Part shown: positions 1 through 8,611 of the stretch, in pieces
Position numbering within the stretch: the stretch's first letter is position 1
Layout: the number at the start of each line of letters is the position of its first letter
From: an uncultured Pseudomonadales bacterium
GTDB taxonomy: Bacteria; Pseudomonadota; Gammaproteobacteria; Pseudomonadales; CANNCY01
Length of the DNA: 64,000 nt
Assembly: GCA_947503335.1 (NCBI GenBank)
Contig: CANNCY010000002.1
Coordinates: forward strand, 186,001-250,000
Reading direction: 5' to 3'
Program-made: the position numbers and the translations under genes
Notes under the pieces: model-generated
Database searches by the model: none
Seen by the model: only the letters and a program-made list of their open reading frames with translations
What the model was told of the DNA's origin: nothing

Positions 1-1
1 C

Positions 2-709
2 GAACGCGATTTAGCGGTGCTGAAAATTGATGTACCTAAAAACCTGCTTCGTCCGCTTCCTAGAGGCAATAGCGACAAGCTCGTGGTAGGGCGTAAAGTG
101 CTTGCTATCGGCAACCCCTTCGGCCTAGACACAACCCTTACTGTTGGTGTGGTTAGTGCGCTTGACCGTGAAATTCAATCACCCAATGGGCGCACTATTC
201 CAGGTGTTATTCAAACCGATGCAGCGATCAATCCGGGCAACTCGGGCGGCCCATTACTTAACTCTGCGGGCGAGTTTATAGGGGTTAACACCGCCATCTA
301 CTCGCCTAGCGGAGGCAGCGCAGGCATTGGCTTCTCAATACCGGGTAACACGGTGAAGAGCATCGTACCCATACTCATAGAAAATGGCGAATTAACTCGC
401 CCCGTTATGGGAGTAACGCTGGCTGCAACCCAATTCGCGCATCGAGCTGGTGTACGAGGAATCCCCATTGCCGAAATAACCCGCGACATGCCCGCGGCTA
501 AGGCGGGGCTAGAGGGTATCAAACGTGACCGCCGAGGCCGGTTTATTTTAGGCGACATCATCGTTGCGATAGACGGCACCCCCGTCACCAACGAAGATCA
601 ACTGTTAACCCAGCTTGAACTACACCAGCCTGGTGATCGCATTAAGGTTACCGTAGTAAGAGATAAGCGCGAACGCACAGTCTCGCTTAAACTAGCCAAG
701 CAGCCCTAA
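2..709 (+). CDS. Deg/HtrA-type serine protease with one PDZ domain (5' end missing)
   Basis: The frame is already open at base 2, so the N-terminus, including the signal or anchor region and the catalytic His, lies outside the window. The catalytic Asp is in the RDLAVLKI motif (codon 8-10) and the nucleophilic Ser is in GNSGGPL (codon 242-244). One PDZ domain fills the last ~100 residues. The link before the PDZ substrate loop (GIKRDRRGRFILGDII) resembles plant Deg1 and cyanobacterial Hho proteases more than E. coli DegP. By family it would cleave misfolded envelope proteins in the periplasm. The in-frame GTG at 17 is internal, since it would remove the catalytic Asp. A hairpin terminator follows immediately. 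The family is clear; the exact subtype is not. Confidence 0.88.
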   Translation, partial: ERDLAVLKIDVPKNLLRPLPRGNSDKLVVGRKVLAIGNPFGLDTTLTVGVVSALDREIQSPNGRTIPGVIQTDAAINPGNSGGPLLNSAGEFIGVNTAIYSPSGGSAGIGFSIPGNTVKSIVPILIENGELTRPVMGVTLAATQFAHRAGVRGIPIAEITRDMPAAKAGLEGIKRDRRGRFILGDIIVAIDGTPVTNEDQLLTQLELHQPGDRIKVTVVRDKRERTVSLKLAKQP

Positions 710-714
710 TATTA

Positions 715-736
715 ACCCCTCAGGTGAGGGGTTTTT
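715..736 (+). terminator. Rho-independent terminator after the Deg-type protease
   Basis: A perfect 8-bp stem (ACCCCTCA / TGAGGGGT) with a tiny loop is followed by a T run, starting a few bases after the protease stop codon. It separates this gene from the RNase II gene downstream. Confidence 0.85.
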
Positions 737-767
737 AGGTACAATATTCGCTTCATTAATCGATTAG

Positions 768-2684
768 ATGTATCGCAGTATGTTAGGTAACGACGCGCTG
801 TCGCAGTTGAAACAGCTAAAAACGGATATCCGTTCTACCAAAGAGTTTTTCGAAGGTGACGTAGTGGGCTCTATGAGTAGCTACGGCTTCATCGTCAATG
901 GCGATACACGCCATTTTCTACCCCCAAACGAAATGGAGCGTGTATTCCCTGGCGATCGTGTGCGCTACTGCCTAGTAGACGGTCGCGACGACCAGAAACA
1001 AGCAGAACTAGATAAGCTAATCGAGTCACCAACAACAGAGCTGTTCGGCGTTTATCGCGTTCGCGGTACCAACCACTTTGTAGAAGCTGAATTTGGCCGA
1101 AGCAGCCGTTGGCTATTTGTACCACCAGCCAAGCGCGACAAGCACGAAGATGGCGACCTTGTACAGGCAAAGGTAATACGCCACCCCTATAAAACGGGCA
1201 AGGCGGCTGTACAGGTTACAAAGCATTTTGGCGCGCCAAGCGCTGCCTGGGCTAAGCACCGCTTTGTTGAAGCGCGCTACAACCTTGAACCGATCAACGA
1301 GCAACTTGATGTTCCTAGCAAGCCACTGCTGACCCGTGATCTAGATCTAACAGACATACCCTTTGTAACCATTGATTCTGCAAGCACCCGCGATATTGAC
1401 GACGCGCTATTCGCTGAAAGCACCGACAATGGCTACCGCCTTGTTGTTGCGATTGCCGACCCTATGGCCTATATCGCTGAAGGTGATCAGCTTGACTCTG
1501 TGGCAAGGAGCCGCGGTACCACTACATACTTGCCAGGTGTTCAACTACCTATGATGCCAAGTGAACTTGCCACTGAACGCTGTTCGCTATTGCCAGAGCA
1601 GGTACGCTCGGCGCTCATCATCACCATGCAAGTTAGTGACTCTGGCGAAATCAGCGATTACGAGTTTAAATTTGCTAACGTACAAAGTGTCGCCAAACTT
1701 AGCTACAACGACGTCGCTGCGCACATCGACGGCGAGAAGGAGCTAGAGGCCTCTGAAGCCGTGCTATCGTCGATTGAGACGCTAACAAAAGTACAAAAAG
1801 CTATCTATAGCTGGCGTTCTGCAAACTGCCTAGTTATGGAAGATCGCCATGACTATGGCTATGCCGTAAACGATGAAGGTCAGCTGACCGAAGCTGTTAT
1901 TGATCGACGTAATAGTGCCCACCGAGTGGTTGAAGAGTGCATGCTAGCCACCAACCGCACCGCAGGAAGCTTTTTAGCATCACACAATAAAGGGTTGTTC
2001 TCTGCTCATGCTGGCTTTAGAGATGAGCGCCTAGAAACAGTAGCGCAAATAGTAAGTGAACAGTCACTTTCAGAACCTAGCGACGCCATTGATTTAGCAC
2101 AATTTAAGCAAATCATGCAGGCGGCATCAGAAAAAGAAACGGCCGACCAGCCGTTGCGTGCACCGCTGACACGTATGCTACAACCTGGCATCGTAACCCC
2201 TAACCCAGCGCCTCACTTTGGCCTAGGCTTTGATCACTATGCTACGGTTACTTCACCAATTCGTAAGTACCAAGATTTAACCAACCATAGAGCGATCGCA
2301 TCGATCTTAAATCAGACCGATTCAACGCTTGATCAAGAGGCTGCCACAACATTGGGCGAATCTATTCAAGACGCGCAATTAGCTGCTAGACGAGCTAGCA
2401 ACGAACTTGAACAGTGGTTATCAAACGAGCACTATGGAGCGCAGCTACAAGGGCAAACCCTTAAAGCCCGTATTGCGATGATTAACGCAGGTGGTCTTGC
2501 GGTTCAACTAATCGAAACCGGCTGCGAAGGCTTTGTTGATCTGCGTAAGCAGAAACCGAGCTTAGATCAGACATACTTGCGTCTAACACTTGGTGAACAG
2601 ACATTCGTTCTAGAACAGCAACTAGATGTTGTGGTTAAAGGCTACGATGCCCAACAACGAAAGCTGCAACTAACGCTAGCTTAA
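768..2684 (+). CDS. rnb: RNase II family 3'-5' exoribonuclease
   Basis: A hydrolytic exoribonuclease that degrades single-stranded RNA from the 3' end. Its 638 residues match RNase II (about 640) and are far shorter than RNase R. An N-terminal cold-shock/OB region is followed by the RNB catalytic core; the motif DSASTRDIDDAL around residue 202 carries the metal-binding Asp cluster and closely resembles E. coli RNase II. A C-terminal S1-like domain ends the protein. An alternative ATG at 780 (MLGNDAL) aligns equally well, and neither start has a strong ribosome binding site. The stop codon overlaps the convergent RAYT stop: the palindrome TTAA at 2681-2684 serves both genes. Confidence 0.9.
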   Translation: MYRSMLGNDALSQLKQLKTDIRSTKEFFEGDVVGSMSSYGFIVNGDTRHFLPPNEMERVFPGDRVRYCLVDGRDDQKQAELDKLIESPTTELFGVYRVRGTNHFVEAEFGRSSRWLFVPPAKRDKHEDGDLVQAKVIRHPYKTGKAAVQVTKHFGAPSAAWAKHRFVEARYNLEPINEQLDVPSKPLLTRDLDLTDIPFVTIDSASTRDIDDALFAESTDNGYRLVVAIADPMAYIAEGDQLDSVARSRGTTTYLPGVQLPMMPSELATERCSLLPEQVRSALIITMQVSDSGEISDYEFKFANVQSVAKLSYNDVAAHIDGEKELEASEAVLSSIETLTKVQKAIYSWRSANCLVMEDRHDYGYAVNDEGQLTEAVIDRRNSAHRVVEECMLATNRTAGSFLASHNKGLFSAHAGFRDERLETVAQIVSEQSLSEPSDAIDLAQFKQIMQAASEKETADQPLRAPLTRMLQPGIVTPNPAPHFGLGFDHYATVTSPIRKYQDLTNHRAIASILNQTDSTLDQEAATTLGESIQDAQLAARRASNELEQWLSNEHYGAQLQGQTLKARIAMINAGGLAVQLIETGCEGFVDLRKQKPSLDQTYLRLTLGEQTFVLEQQLDVVVKGYDAQQRKLQLTLA

Positions 2685-3352
2685 GCAGTAAGCCGCCGTT
2701 GCTGCTCACGAGTCAGGCGACGCTCTAAGCGTCGCTTGAACAAGTCGTCGCCAACCACCCGACCATTATCGTTGGCGTTCTCTATCTGCTTAATTGTATT
2801 TCGTGGTATCGGCAAGCAGAACATTGCGCGATAGCGACGCCTGCGCTCAATCAGTGTTAGCCCCAACCCCTGGTAGGCTGACTGCTGTATCAGTAACTGA
2901 TCACCCCACCTAGTATCCTTTATCGCATTCTGCTGATAACTACTAAAGTTGTAGTGACTAGCATCTGCTACCAAACCGCGTCTTACTGGCAGCAATTCAA
3001 TATATCGCGATAGTGTTAAGGCATATGCTTCATCATCAATTAAACTAACGCCGGCCACCGCGATCTGAACACTGTATCCATTCGTCGATTGATACCGTTG
3101 ATATGCGCTTGTTACGTAGCCTACCCATCTAGTAATAGAGTTTTCATGCTCAGGTGTAACCAATAGGTGAGCATCATGATCAAAGAGCGAAAAGGCATGG
3201 CACCTCACCCCCGTCTCAAAACTAGCTCTGGTCGCGACATCAAGAAAGAAAAAATAATCTTGAGGGCTATTAAAACAACGGTCTTGACCAACCGTATTAA
3301 GACGCAAGTGATATAACTGCCCCACTGGGCAGTAAGATACATCTAGTGACAT
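2681..3352 (-). CDS. REP-associated tyrosine transposase (RAYT/IS200-like), HUH motif altered
   Basis: Family signs are the N-terminal G-QLYH segment, HAFSLFDHDAHLLVTP, RYIELLPVRRGLV followed by Y-FSSYQ, and a C-terminal GDDLFKRRLERRL. These match Y1 transposases that act on REP hairpins. In usual members the active-site motif reads NHVHLL; here the aligned residues are HDAHLL, so the first His of HUH is Asp. The usual TLWEGR segment is also absent. The presumed catalytic Tyr in RYIEL is kept. The ATG at 3352 is chosen because AAGGGGG lies just upstream; the longer frame from a TTG at 3415 has no such site. No REP-like palindromes are visible nearby. It may be a domesticated or inactive copy. 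Confidence 0.75.
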   Translation of the reverse strand: MSLDVSYCPVGQLYHLRLNTVGQDRCFNSPQDYFFFLDVATRASFETGVRCHAFSLFDHDAHLLVTPEHENSITRWVGYVTSAYQRYQSTNGYSVQIAVAGVSLIDDEAYALTLSRYIELLPVRRGLVADASHYNFSSYQQNAIKDTRWGDQLLIQQSAYQGLGLTLIERRRRYRAMFCLPIPRNTIKQIENANDNGRVVGDDLFKRRLERRLTREQQRRLTA

Positions 3353-3460
3353 GACACCCCCTTGTTTTATTCGAGCTGAATAAGTTAAGGGAGCACCATG
3401 ACTGTGGGCAACCAAATCTCTAGACTAATCTCTTATATAGATTTGGTGCCCTTATAACAA

Positions 3461-4567
3461 TTAGACCAACTGCATCAGTTGCTCACGATTAAAGGCAACA
3501 ATCGACTCAGTCTGAGCGGCTTTTACTTTAGTCGCCCATTCTGGGTCGGCAAGTAGCGCTCGACCAACAGCCACTGCATCAAACTCGCCCGCCTCTAAAC
3601 GCGTGCAAAGCTCGTCGACACCTTTCTTCTCAGCCGTAGAGTCGTTCTCTACCATAAACTCTAAAAAGTCGCTGTCTAAACCAACGCTACCCACAGTAAT
3701 TACAGGTACGCCAACCAACTTTTTAGCCCAGCCTGCCAAATTCAGCTCAGAACCTTCAAATTCGGCAATCCAGAAGCGACGCGTACTGCAATGCAAGATA
3801 TCAACACCTGCATCGACTAAGCTCTGTAAAAAGCCTTGCAGTTGCTCTGGCGTATCGCAAAGGCGCGCTGTGTAGTCTTGCTGCTTCCATTGCGACCATC
3901 TAAAGATAATCGGAAAGTCTTCGCCCACAGCCTTACGACAAGCTGCGATCACTTCGCGCGCAAAACGCGATCGGTTTTCTAAGCTGCCACCGTATTCGTC
4001 GGTACGCTGGTTAGAACCTTCCCAAAAGAATTGATCAATTAGGTAACCATGGGCGCCGTGTAATTCAATCGCATCAAATCCTATCGCCTTAGCATCAGCA
4101 GCAGCTTGGGCAAAGGCTGCGACCACTTCGTCGATATCTTGCTGAGACATCTCTTTTACCAATACTTCGCCGTTTTTCTCTTTACCTGTTGGGCCGTAGG
4201 CTGGTGCCTCAGGTACCGGCTCGGTACCTTTGCGGCGTACATTGCCAACATGCCATAGCTGCGGCGCGATCTTGCCACCTGCGGCATGCACAGCCTCGAC
4301 GACGGCTTTCCAGCCCTCTAACCCTTCACCATAGAAGTGAGGCACATTAGGGTAGCCATTTGCCCCTTCATGATCGATTACCGTACCCTCAGTTATGATA
4401 AGGCCTACCTCGTTTTCAGCGCGACGACGGTAGTAGTCAACGACCATTTGATTGGGCACACCCTTGGGCGAAAATGAACGTGTCATTGGTGCCATTACAA
4501 TTGGGTTTTTAAGGCTTAATTTAGGTCCAAGCTGAACTGGCTTAAACAATGCTGATACGTTCGTCAT
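3461..4567 (-). CDS. NADH:flavin oxidoreductase / old yellow enzyme family protein
   Basis: An FMN-dependent TIM-barrel reductase of electrophilic alkenes. N-terminal NPIVMAPMTRSFSP binds flavin, WHVGN lies near the substrate pocket, and the ELHGAHGYLIDQF motif plus NQRTDEYGGSLENR are family hallmarks. The C-terminal AVGRALLADPEW segment holds the FMN phosphate. Length 368 is normal for the class. It is divergent from the DUF3014 gene, with about 110 bp of shared upstream sequence. The physiological substrate cannot be read from sequence. Confidence 0.9.
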   Translation of the reverse strand: MTNVSALFKPVQLGPKLSLKNPIVMAPMTRSFSPKGVPNQMVVDYYRRRAENEVGLIITEGTVIDHEGANGYPNVPHFYGEGLEGWKAVVEAVHAAGGKIAPQLWHVGNVRRKGTEPVPEAPAYGPTGKEKNGEVLVKEMSQQDIDEVVAAFAQAAADAKAIGFDAIELHGAHGYLIDQFFWEGSNQRTDEYGGSLENRSRFAREVIAACRKAVGEDFPIIFRWSQWKQQDYTARLCDTPEQLQGFLQSLVDAGVDILHCSTRRFWIAEFEGSELNLAGWAKKLVGVPVITVGSVGLDSDFLEFMVENDSTAEKKGVDELCTRLEAGEFDAVAVGRALLADPEWATKVKAAQTESIVAFNREQLMQLV

Positions 4568-4679
4568 AACGCAAATCCTTAGAACAGTTGATGCCTTTTA
4601 AAGGCGAGTTGTTTACACTGACATTCTATCCCTATGTGGGGGCGTAAACACCGATTACAAGTTAGGTTGGAGTATTCAT

Positions 4680-5495
4680 ATGACTAATAACCGCGTACTG
4701 ATTGTGATATCAGCGATTGCTTCAGTAGCGATCTTCATCATTATATTTATGCTTACCAAGCCGCAGCCAGCTGAACTAGAGCGTACTGCAATCGAGCCTT
4801 TACCCGTTGAGACACCCCAAACAACGGTCGCCGAACCCATTACACCCGCGATTACACCCGAACCCGCTCAAGAGGTTGAACCAGCGCCGATTGAACAACC
4901 TGCAGAACCCAAGTTTACGCCGCCACCTCTGAATCAAAGCGACGCTCCATTAAAACAGGCAATGGGCGAGTCTGAGCAGTTCGCAGCTGTGGTTGGTTGG
5001 CTAACCCAAGACGAGCTAGTAAGAAAGTCAGTAGTGGCTGTTGATAACCTTGCCAAAGGCAATGTCATTGCCAAGTACCGCCCATTAAACTTTAGCCATA
5101 AGCAATTGGTGGTCGAATCGCGCGACAACAAACTGTACCTAGACCGTCGCAACTTTAATCGTTACAACCTTTGGGTCGACACGCTCACTCAAATCGAGCC
5201 AACCACCTGGGCACAGTGGATCGATCGCTATCAACCTATTCTAGATCAAGCCTTTGGCGAGCTAGGATACAAAGACAAGACATTCAATCAACAGCTTAAA
5301 GCGGGCTTAGACCAAATATTGGCAGCACCCGTATTAACGACTGATATTGAGCTAGTTAGGCCGTCGGTTTATTACAAATATGCTGACAAAGAGATCGAAA
5401 AGCTGCCAGGTATCCAAAAGCTGATGATACGCATGGGCCCAGAGAATACCGTTAAACTGCAACGCTTTGCCGAAGCCTTGCGACAACAGCTATAG
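4680..5495 (+). CDS. DUF3014 membrane-anchored protein
   Basis: An N-terminal transmembrane helix (about residues 6-26) is followed by a Pro/Glu-rich linker (to about 80) and a conserved domain with motifs LDRRNFNRYN, ELVRPSVYYKYAD and IRMGPEN that I recognise as DUF3014. The domain is expected on the periplasmic side, held off the membrane by the linker. Function is unknown. GGAG lies 7 bases before the ATG. The gene converges on the EamA transporter with about 20 bp between stops. Confidence 0.8.
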   Translation: MTNNRVLIVISAIASVAIFIIIFMLTKPQPAELERTAIEPLPVETPQTTVAEPITPAITPEPAQEVEPAPIEQPAEPKFTPPPLNQSDAPLKQAMGESEQFAAVVGWLTQDELVRKSVVAVDNLAKGNVIAKYRPLNFSHKQLVVESRDNKLYLDRRNFNRYNLWVDTLTQIEPTTWAQWIDRYQPILDQAFGELGYKDKTFNQQLKAGLDQILAAPVLTTDIELVRPSVYYKYADKEIEKLPGIQKLMIRMGPENTVKLQRFAEALRQQL

Positions 5496-5515
5496 ACCCA
5501 AAACAATTAACTAAC

Positions 5516-6409
5516 TTATTGGGACGATCGCTTGTGCTGTAATTGCTGAGCGATCGTACCTATGACGATTAGCGTTAATCCGACAAAAGTAGCCAACGCG
5601 ATAGACTCGCCCAAAAAAACCTGAATAAACACTAGCGATAAAAATGGCGATAGAAAGATTAGATTGGCCACAGGCGACACTCGCTCGGCCCTTCGCATGG
5701 CGTTAAGCCATAGCACAAACGTAATACCCATCTCGAACAACCCAACCCAAAGCGCACCAGCCATTGCTTCTAATGTTAGGGTAGGCATACCCGACTGCCA
5801 GATACACAGCCCCCAGGTAACCGGCATCGCGACCGTAAACCCAAGCAGCATGGCCACTAAGGGCGAGTCTTGTTGCTTAGCGTTTACGATCCAGTAAAAC
5901 GCCCAAATAACAGTACTTACCAAGGCAAGTGACACACCCACAACAGAACTCTGTTGAAAGCCTTCTAAGCTACCCCCGCTAGCAATGATAACTACACCCA
6001 CATAGCCTAGCAGACAAGCAATCATATCGATCTTAGTAAGCGTTTGCTTAAGAAGCGGTACCGACAACAGCGCTAGCATCAATGCCCAGGTGTAGTTAAT
6101 AGATTGTGCCTGTTGTGCCGGCAACAAATCATAAGCCACAAACAGAACCCAGTAATAAGCCGTGGGATTTAACAATCCAATCAACGCATACTTTACACCG
6201 CGATGGCGAACAGCTTTTTTTACTTTGCCGAACTGCTTAGTAACAACGACTGCACTCAAGAAAAACAGCCAGGATACGGTACTAGCCAGCGCGAGCAACT
6301 GCAGCGGCGTCAACGTTTGGAGACTTAATTTAAACGCGGTCGCAACTGTTGACCAAAGCAAGACAGCCGCCAAGCCAAAAGCGATGGCGGCTCGTTGTGA
6401 TTTAACCAC
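5516..6409 (-). CDS. EamA-type drug/metabolite exporter (DMT superfamily)
   Basis: Ten predicted membrane helices in two EamA repeats (297 residues). The first repeat begins with FGLAAVLLWSTVATAFKLSL; the second ends with GLTLIVIGTIAQ. Such proteins export amino acids or other small metabolites. The start is GTG, 2 bp after the pepD stop, so it is very probably co-transcribed with the hydrolase and pepD. An exporter beside a dipeptidase suggests disposal of amino acids released from peptides, which is inference. Substrate unknown. Confidence 0.85.
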   Translation of the reverse strand: MVKSQRAAIAFGLAAVLLWSTVATAFKLSLQTLTPLQLLALASTVSWLFFLSAVVVTKQFGKVKKAVRHRGVKYALIGLLNPTAYYWVLFVAYDLLPAQQAQSINYTWALMLALLSVPLLKQTLTKIDMIACLLGYVGVVIIASGGSLEGFQQSSVVGVSLALVSTVIWAFYWIVNAKQQDSPLVAMLLGFTVAMPVTWGLCIWQSGMPTLTLEAMAGALWVGLFEMGITFVLWLNAMRRAERVSPVANLIFLSPFLSLVFIQVFLGESIALATFVGLTLIVIGTIAQQLQHKRSSQ

Positions 6410-6411
6410 GA

Positions 6412-7872
6412 TTACTTCTCAGGAATTTGATCAACGATATCTAACACTAGATCAAAATACTTAGCGGTCGATTCGATGTCGCAACGTTCGTCGGGCGAAT
6501 GAGCCCCACGAATATTTGGCCCTAGCGACACCATGTCCCAGTTCGGGTAAGGCTTAGCAAAAAGCCCACACTCTAGCCCAGCGTGCAATACAGAAAGCTG
6601 GGCTTGTTCGCCCGTCTTATTTTCGTAAATTGATTGCACTAGCGCCACCAGCGATGACTGTGGATTAGGCGCCCAGCCTGGATATTCGCCCGAGATGCGC
6701 GTAGATGCCCCAAGGCTTTGCCAGAAGCGTGCAACTCGCTGTGCCATTTCGTCGCGGCCACTATCGATTAACGAACGGGTAAGACAACTGATATCGGCAT
6801 AGGCGTCGTCGGTATTGATAATGGCGAAATTATTAGAGGTTTCAACAACCCCCTCAACTGAATCTGACCAACGCTCTACCCCGCTTAACGTATTCTCTAT
6901 GCCGATAATTAACGTCATCAGCGAGGCCTCGGTCAAGGCATTAAAGTTATGACGGTGCTCGACCTGTTTAAGCTCGATCTTAAGCTCAGGAGCAGCAATT
7001 GCAAGCTCACCGCCTATAACGCTCGCGATTTCTTTAACGGCGGTATCGACCGCTAATACTTCGTCTGCTGCGATACGAATCTCGGCAAATGCTTCTCTAG
7101 GAATCGCGTTACGCAGAGTGCCGCCATTGATAGAGATAACGTCGACAGCTGCGGCATCGTAAACTGCTCTCAAAGCACGAGCCAGCAGCTTATTGGCATT
7201 GCCGCGCCCCTTGTGAATATCGATGCCAGAATGACCGCCTTTCAACCCCGTAACACTTAGCTGATAAGCGATACCATCTGGCATAGGCTCGGCGCGTTCT
7301 AGCGGCAGTGAGGCCGATATATCAATACCACCGGCACAGCCTACGCAAAACTCGCCCCACTCTTCAGAGTCGAGATTTAAAAGTAATTCACCAGTAAACC
7401 AACCGCCTTTAAGCTCATGAGCACCCGTCATGCCGGCTTCTTCATCAACCGTTAAAAGCGCTTCGATTGGGCCATGGGGTATTTCAGTTGAGCAGAATAT
7501 CGCCAAAATAGTAGCTACACCGATACCGTTATCGGCACCTAGGGTAGTACCCTTTGCGTGTACCCACCCATCAATCACCTCTGTTTGAATAGGGTCATTC
7601 ATAAAATCGTGATTTGTAGACGCATTTGCCTGACACACCATATCTAGATGCGACTGAAAAATAATACCTTGTCGTTTTTCTCGCCCTTCGGTTGCGCCCT
7701 TTTGAAGGCGCAGGTTACCTATATGATCTTGCTGAACAACAAATTGGTGCTCACGGCCTAATTGCTTTACCCATTCGATAACACGCTCTTCGTGTTTAGA
7801 GGGGCGTGGAATCTGAGTTAGTTGATCAAACATGCTCCACAATGCTGTGGGTTCAAGGTGGGCTATCGACAT
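6412..7872 (-). CDS. pepD: Aminoacyl-histidine dipeptidase (Xaa-His dipeptidase, peptidase D)
   Basis: A cytosolic M20-family zinc dipeptidase that cleaves dipeptides, including carnosine-like Xaa-His. Metal and catalytic motifs are present in order: SHLDMVCQ, DNGIGVA, DEEAGMTGA, and the C-terminal HAGLECG and GAHSPDE. The 486 residues match PepD. The ATG overlaps the upstream hydrolase stop by one base (TAATG), implying translational coupling; the EamA exporter follows 2 bp after its stop. Confidence 0.95.
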   Translation of the reverse strand: MSIAHLEPTALWSMFDQLTQIPRPSKHEERVIEWVKQLGREHQFVVQQDHIGNLRLQKGATEGREKRQGIIFQSHLDMVCQANASTNHDFMNDPIQTEVIDGWVHAKGTTLGADNGIGVATILAIFCSTEIPHGPIEALLTVDEEAGMTGAHELKGGWFTGELLLNLDSEEWGEFCVGCAGGIDISASLPLERAEPMPDGIAYQLSVTGLKGGHSGIDIHKGRGNANKLLARALRAVYDAAAVDVISINGGTLRNAIPREAFAEIRIAADEVLAVDTAVKEIASVIGGELAIAAPELKIELKQVEHRHNFNALTEASLMTLIIGIENTLSGVERWSDSVEGVVETSNNFAIINTDDAYADISCLTRSLIDSGRDEMAQRVARFWQSLGASTRISGEYPGWAPNPQSSLVALVQSIYENKTGEQAQLSVLHAGLECGLFAKPYPNWDMVSLGPNIRGAHSPDERCDIESTAKYFDLVLDIVDQIPEK

Positions 7873-8528
7873 TAGGCTTCTCCTACCGCTGCGTCTGAGA
7901 CAAAGGGATTACGTTGGCGCTCATCACCAAAGGTAGACAACGGCCCGTGCCCTGGCAAAAATTGAATATCATCACCCAACACGAAGAGCTTCTTGCGAAT
8001 TGAGTGAATCAAATCGCTATGGTTGCCTCTAGGAAAATCGGTACGCCCTATACTGCCCTGAAAGATAACATCGCCCACAATGGCAAACTTTGCATCCATT
8101 TCAACAAACACAACATGACCCGGAGTATGACCAGGGCAATGCACGACCTTAAACGTTAGATTACCTAAACTGACTTCGTCGCCATCATCTAACCACTGCG
8201 ATGGTTCGAACGACTTTGCGTTGGGATTACCAATATACTGGCCCTGTTCTGGCAAGCTATCGATCAAGAATTGATCGTCGGGATGCGGGCCGATAATAGG
8301 CAAACTAAGCTTCTCGGCTAGGTCTGCCGTACCACCTGCGTGATCGCCGTGGGCATGCGTGATTAGGATTTTTTCGATCACAACACCCTTATCGGTCGCG
8401 GTTTTCACGATGCGATCTAGCTCGCCGCCAGGATCTACGACAGCACCGGCCATCGTATCTGAACACCAGACAATTGAGCAGTTTTGTTGATAGGGGGTAA
8501 CGGGAACGACCGCAATCTGCATCGCCAT
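7872..8528 (-). CDS. MBL-fold metallo-hydrolase (glyoxalase II-like, YcbL type)
   Basis: A small single-domain metallo-beta-lactamase fold protein of 218 residues. Zinc ligands are in THAHGDHAGG, in the CPGHTPGH segment, the Asp in VGDVIFQG, and the His in FLPGHGP. It lacks the C-terminal substrate domain of true glyoxalase II, so YcbL-like hydrolases are the better match. It is the first gene of an operon with pepD and the EamA exporter. Substrate not known; a thioester is a reasonable guess. Confidence 0.88.
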   Translation of the reverse strand: MAMQIAVVPVTPYQQNCSIVWCSDTMAGAVVDPGGELDRIVKTATDKGVVIEKILITHAHGDHAGGTADLAEKLSLPIIGPHPDDQFLIDSLPEQGQYIGNPNAKSFEPSQWLDDGDEVSLGNLTFKVVHCPGHTPGHVVFVEMDAKFAIVGDVIFQGSIGRTDFPRGNHSDLIHSIRKKLFVLGDDIQFLPGHGPLSTFGDERQRNPFVSDAAVGEA

Positions 8529-8611
8529 AGCAACAGCCTCGAGACTAGATAAAAAACCGCTCTATTGTAACGGCAATCTATGGGCTGTCACTATTAAATC
8601 GTTGGTGTCTG

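Noticed and set aside
5524-5557. ACGATCGC/GCGATCGT inverted repeat at the 3' end of the EamA gene
   Set aside because: Lies in coding sequence with a long loop and no T run; not a convincing terminator.
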